From Corynebacterium crudilactis (GTDB lineage: Bacteria > Actinomycetota > Actinomycetes > Mycobacteriales > Mycobacteriaceae), in assembly GCF_001643015.1 (NCBI RefSeq), contig NZ_CP015622.1, positions 1,687,358 through 1,751,357 of the forward strand: DNA of 64,000 nucleotides. Direction: 5' to 3'. Of this stretch, positions 62,723 to 64,000 are shown in pieces; position 1 is the first letter of the stretch; each line of letters opens with the position of its first letter. Under the pieces are notes generated by a model. The model searched no databases and was not told the origin of the DNA. It saw only the letters and a program-made list of their open reading frames with translations. Position numbers and translations under genes: made by a program.

Positions 62723-64000
62723 TTATTGAGAGTATTTTTCCGATGCTTTGTCTAAAGGCATCGTTTCGGGAAGCTGCGGATATGCGCCTGCGATATGTTT
62801 CGGTACATAAGGGTCCTGAAGTCCCTTTTTGCCGTAGGCCACATAGCGGTGCAAAGTTTCAAAAGGACCGCGTTTTCCAGCTAATTCCATGACATACGCA
62901 CCAATCAGAGTGACTAGCCAGATAGCTAATGCGACGCCCGCACCTGCAAGGATTCCGCCACCTTGGCCAATTCCGAAAGTAAAAGGTTGGGCGAAAATAA
63001 GGAACAGGATTGATTGCGCAACATAGCCGCTCATGGAACGTGCGCCAAGCGCTGCAACCATCTTGATGGGAAGCGGAAATGACGCTGCATCACCACTATT
63101 AATTTTGCGCTGCAATGGCTGAACCAGCAAAGCTATAGCTGCCACGATGCCAGGTCCACTGAGAGCGCCCAATGCTTGGTTCAATCCATAGAACATAGTC
63201 ACGGTTTCTTGGGGTAGAACACCAATTTCGGAGAGGCCCCATGGAAGTCCGACGAGGACCGCAACCGCGATGGACACCGAGGTGGCAATCCACAGTGGCT
63301 TTCTAAACTCATCAACCCTAGACAGTACTCGGTGACGAGCCGCAATATAGCCCACGATCATCAGGGGCATGAGCATCAAAATTTCCGTTGGGAGTATGCC
63401 AAATTGCAAAGGAACCATGAGTACTCCCATGCCGAGGTATTCCCCGTAGGAAGCAAAAGTAAGATCCAGACCAGTGGAGGCAGCTAAGGTGGAATCCTCC
63501 AAAATCAGAGGCAGCACAACGCTCATCCCCACACCAAATACTGCATAGACTGACATCATCAGGCCAGCGATCCACCACAGAGCTTTATCTTTTAAGGTCA
63601 TCAATGCGGCAAAGAGCATGCCTGCAATCCCATAGAAAAACATGATGTCGCCCCAAAATAAGAACACCATATGGATCACGCCAAAAAGGGCTAAGAAACC
63701 ATATCGTCTCAGCAACACTCCCCTAGCTGCGGTATCTGGGTACTGGCGGCGCCACAAGCTATAGACGATCATGCCCACGCCGTAGCCCAGCAATGTGGAG
63801 AACATGGGCAATCCACGAACGTGAATAAACATGGTGGCAAAGACTGCATAGATCTGTTCGAAGACAGAATCGTGAACTATGCCTCCGATATTGTTTGCTG
63901 CTGCTCCGCTTGGGCTAGGTATCCATGCCGTTGCCACATTGGCTAAAGCGATACCTAAAAGTGCGATGCCACGAGCAATATCTGGCGATAAAATTCTCGT
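62723..64000 (-). CDS. DUF418-family membrane protein (5' end outside window)
   Basis: The frame is open to the right edge of the window. Its first visible residues, TRILSPDIARGIALLGIALANV, are the usual beginning of DUF418 (YeiB-like) proteins, so only a few codons are missing. About 425 residues are visible with roughly ten hydrophobic helices; the C-terminal DUF418 domain includes YVAQSILFLIFAQPF and MELAGKRGPFETLHRYVAYGKKG. The family is linked to acyltransferase-like membrane proteins, but no activity is established. Confidence 0.85.
   Translation of the reverse strand, partial: TRILSPDIARGIALLGIALANVATAWIPSPSGAAANNIGGIVHDSVFEQIYAVFATMFIHVRGLPMFSTLLGYGVGMIVYSLWRRQYPDTAARGVLLRRYGFLALFGVIHMVFLFWGDIMFFYGIAGMLFAALMTLKDKALWWIAGLMMSVYAVFGVGMSVVLPLILEDSTLAASTGLDLTFASYGEYLGMGVLMVPLQFGILPTEILMLMPLMIVGYIAARHRVLSRVDEFRKPLWIATSVSIAVAVLVGLPWGLSEIGVLPQETVTMFYGLNQALGALSGPGIVAAIALLVQPLQRKINSGDAASFPLPIKMVAALGARSMSGYVAQSILFLIFAQPFTFGIGQGGGILAGAGVALAIWLVTLIGAYVMELAGKRGPFETLHRYVAYGKKGLQDPYVPKHIAGAYPQLPETMPLDKASEKYSQ

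Overview
The window is a chromosomal segment of a Corynebacterium, very probably C. glutamicum or a close relative. The evidence is the gene content and order: the CE1758/CE1759 monooxygenase pair, the 760-residue Rel, the pimA-patA-pgsA-HIT-thrS block, aftC, hemQ, ppgK and a lysine/alanine-rich SigA. Moderate GC and frequent GTG/TTG starts fit. Species assignment is by recognition, not by a search.

Layout. 1-9.4 kb: the 3' end of a zinc metallopeptidase, a large SNF2-type helicase, a YhgE/Pip membrane protein with an atypical ABC ATPase, a TetR regulator overlapping a HEPN-CBS protein, and a flavin monooxygenase/FMN reductase operon. 9.5-20.3 kb: glpD, hisS, an MBL hydrolase, a membrane-anchored cyclophilin, two small exported proteins with the same signal peptide, then rel-apt-lipoprotein. 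21.3-29.6 kb: secF-secD-yajC-ruvB-ruvA-ruvC-yebC-tesB, all on the minus strand. 31-37 kb: the phosphatidylinositol mannoside block down to thrS. 37.3-39.8 kb: a copper/haem envelope operon (CopC, PCuAC, DyP peroxidase). 40.1-41.2 kb: seven tRNA genes. 41.3-46.3 kb: an accessory catabolic cassette (DASS transporter, LysR regulator, tartrate/malate-type decarboxylating dehydrogenase, glycerate kinase). 46.9-64 kb: a block whose order matches the M. tuberculosis Rv2671-Rv2703 region (ribD-like, aftC, msrB, hemQ, DUF3000, rnd, dxs, RNA methyltransferase, DUF3710, dut, DUF3093, DUF4193, suhB, ppgK, sigA), ending in a truncated DUF418 gene.

How genes work together. The minus-strand housekeeping blocks couple protein export (SecDF-YajC), Holliday-junction processing (RuvABC), stringent response plus adenine salvage (Rel, Apt), and PIM/lipoarabinomannan synthesis (PgsA, PatA, PimA; AftC elsewhere). 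The cassette at 41.3-46.3 kb reads as import of a C4 hydroxy-dicarboxylate, oxidative decarboxylation to glycerate, and phosphorylation. Two nearly identical 17-bp palindromes sit where a LysR activator would bind to control both arms.

The most unusual material is non-coding. (i) A family of about 200-bp elements, three copies, each with four alternating inverted copies of a roughly 20-bp motif. (ii) Other large inverted-repeat elements at 20.6-20.8, 40.0 and 49.5-49.7 kb. (iii) The LysR palindromes. The most interesting coding observations are the HEPN-CBS fusion, the ABC-type ATPase without a P-loop, and the paired exported proteins. No CRISPR array, insertion sequence, rRNA or recognisable prophage gene was seen.
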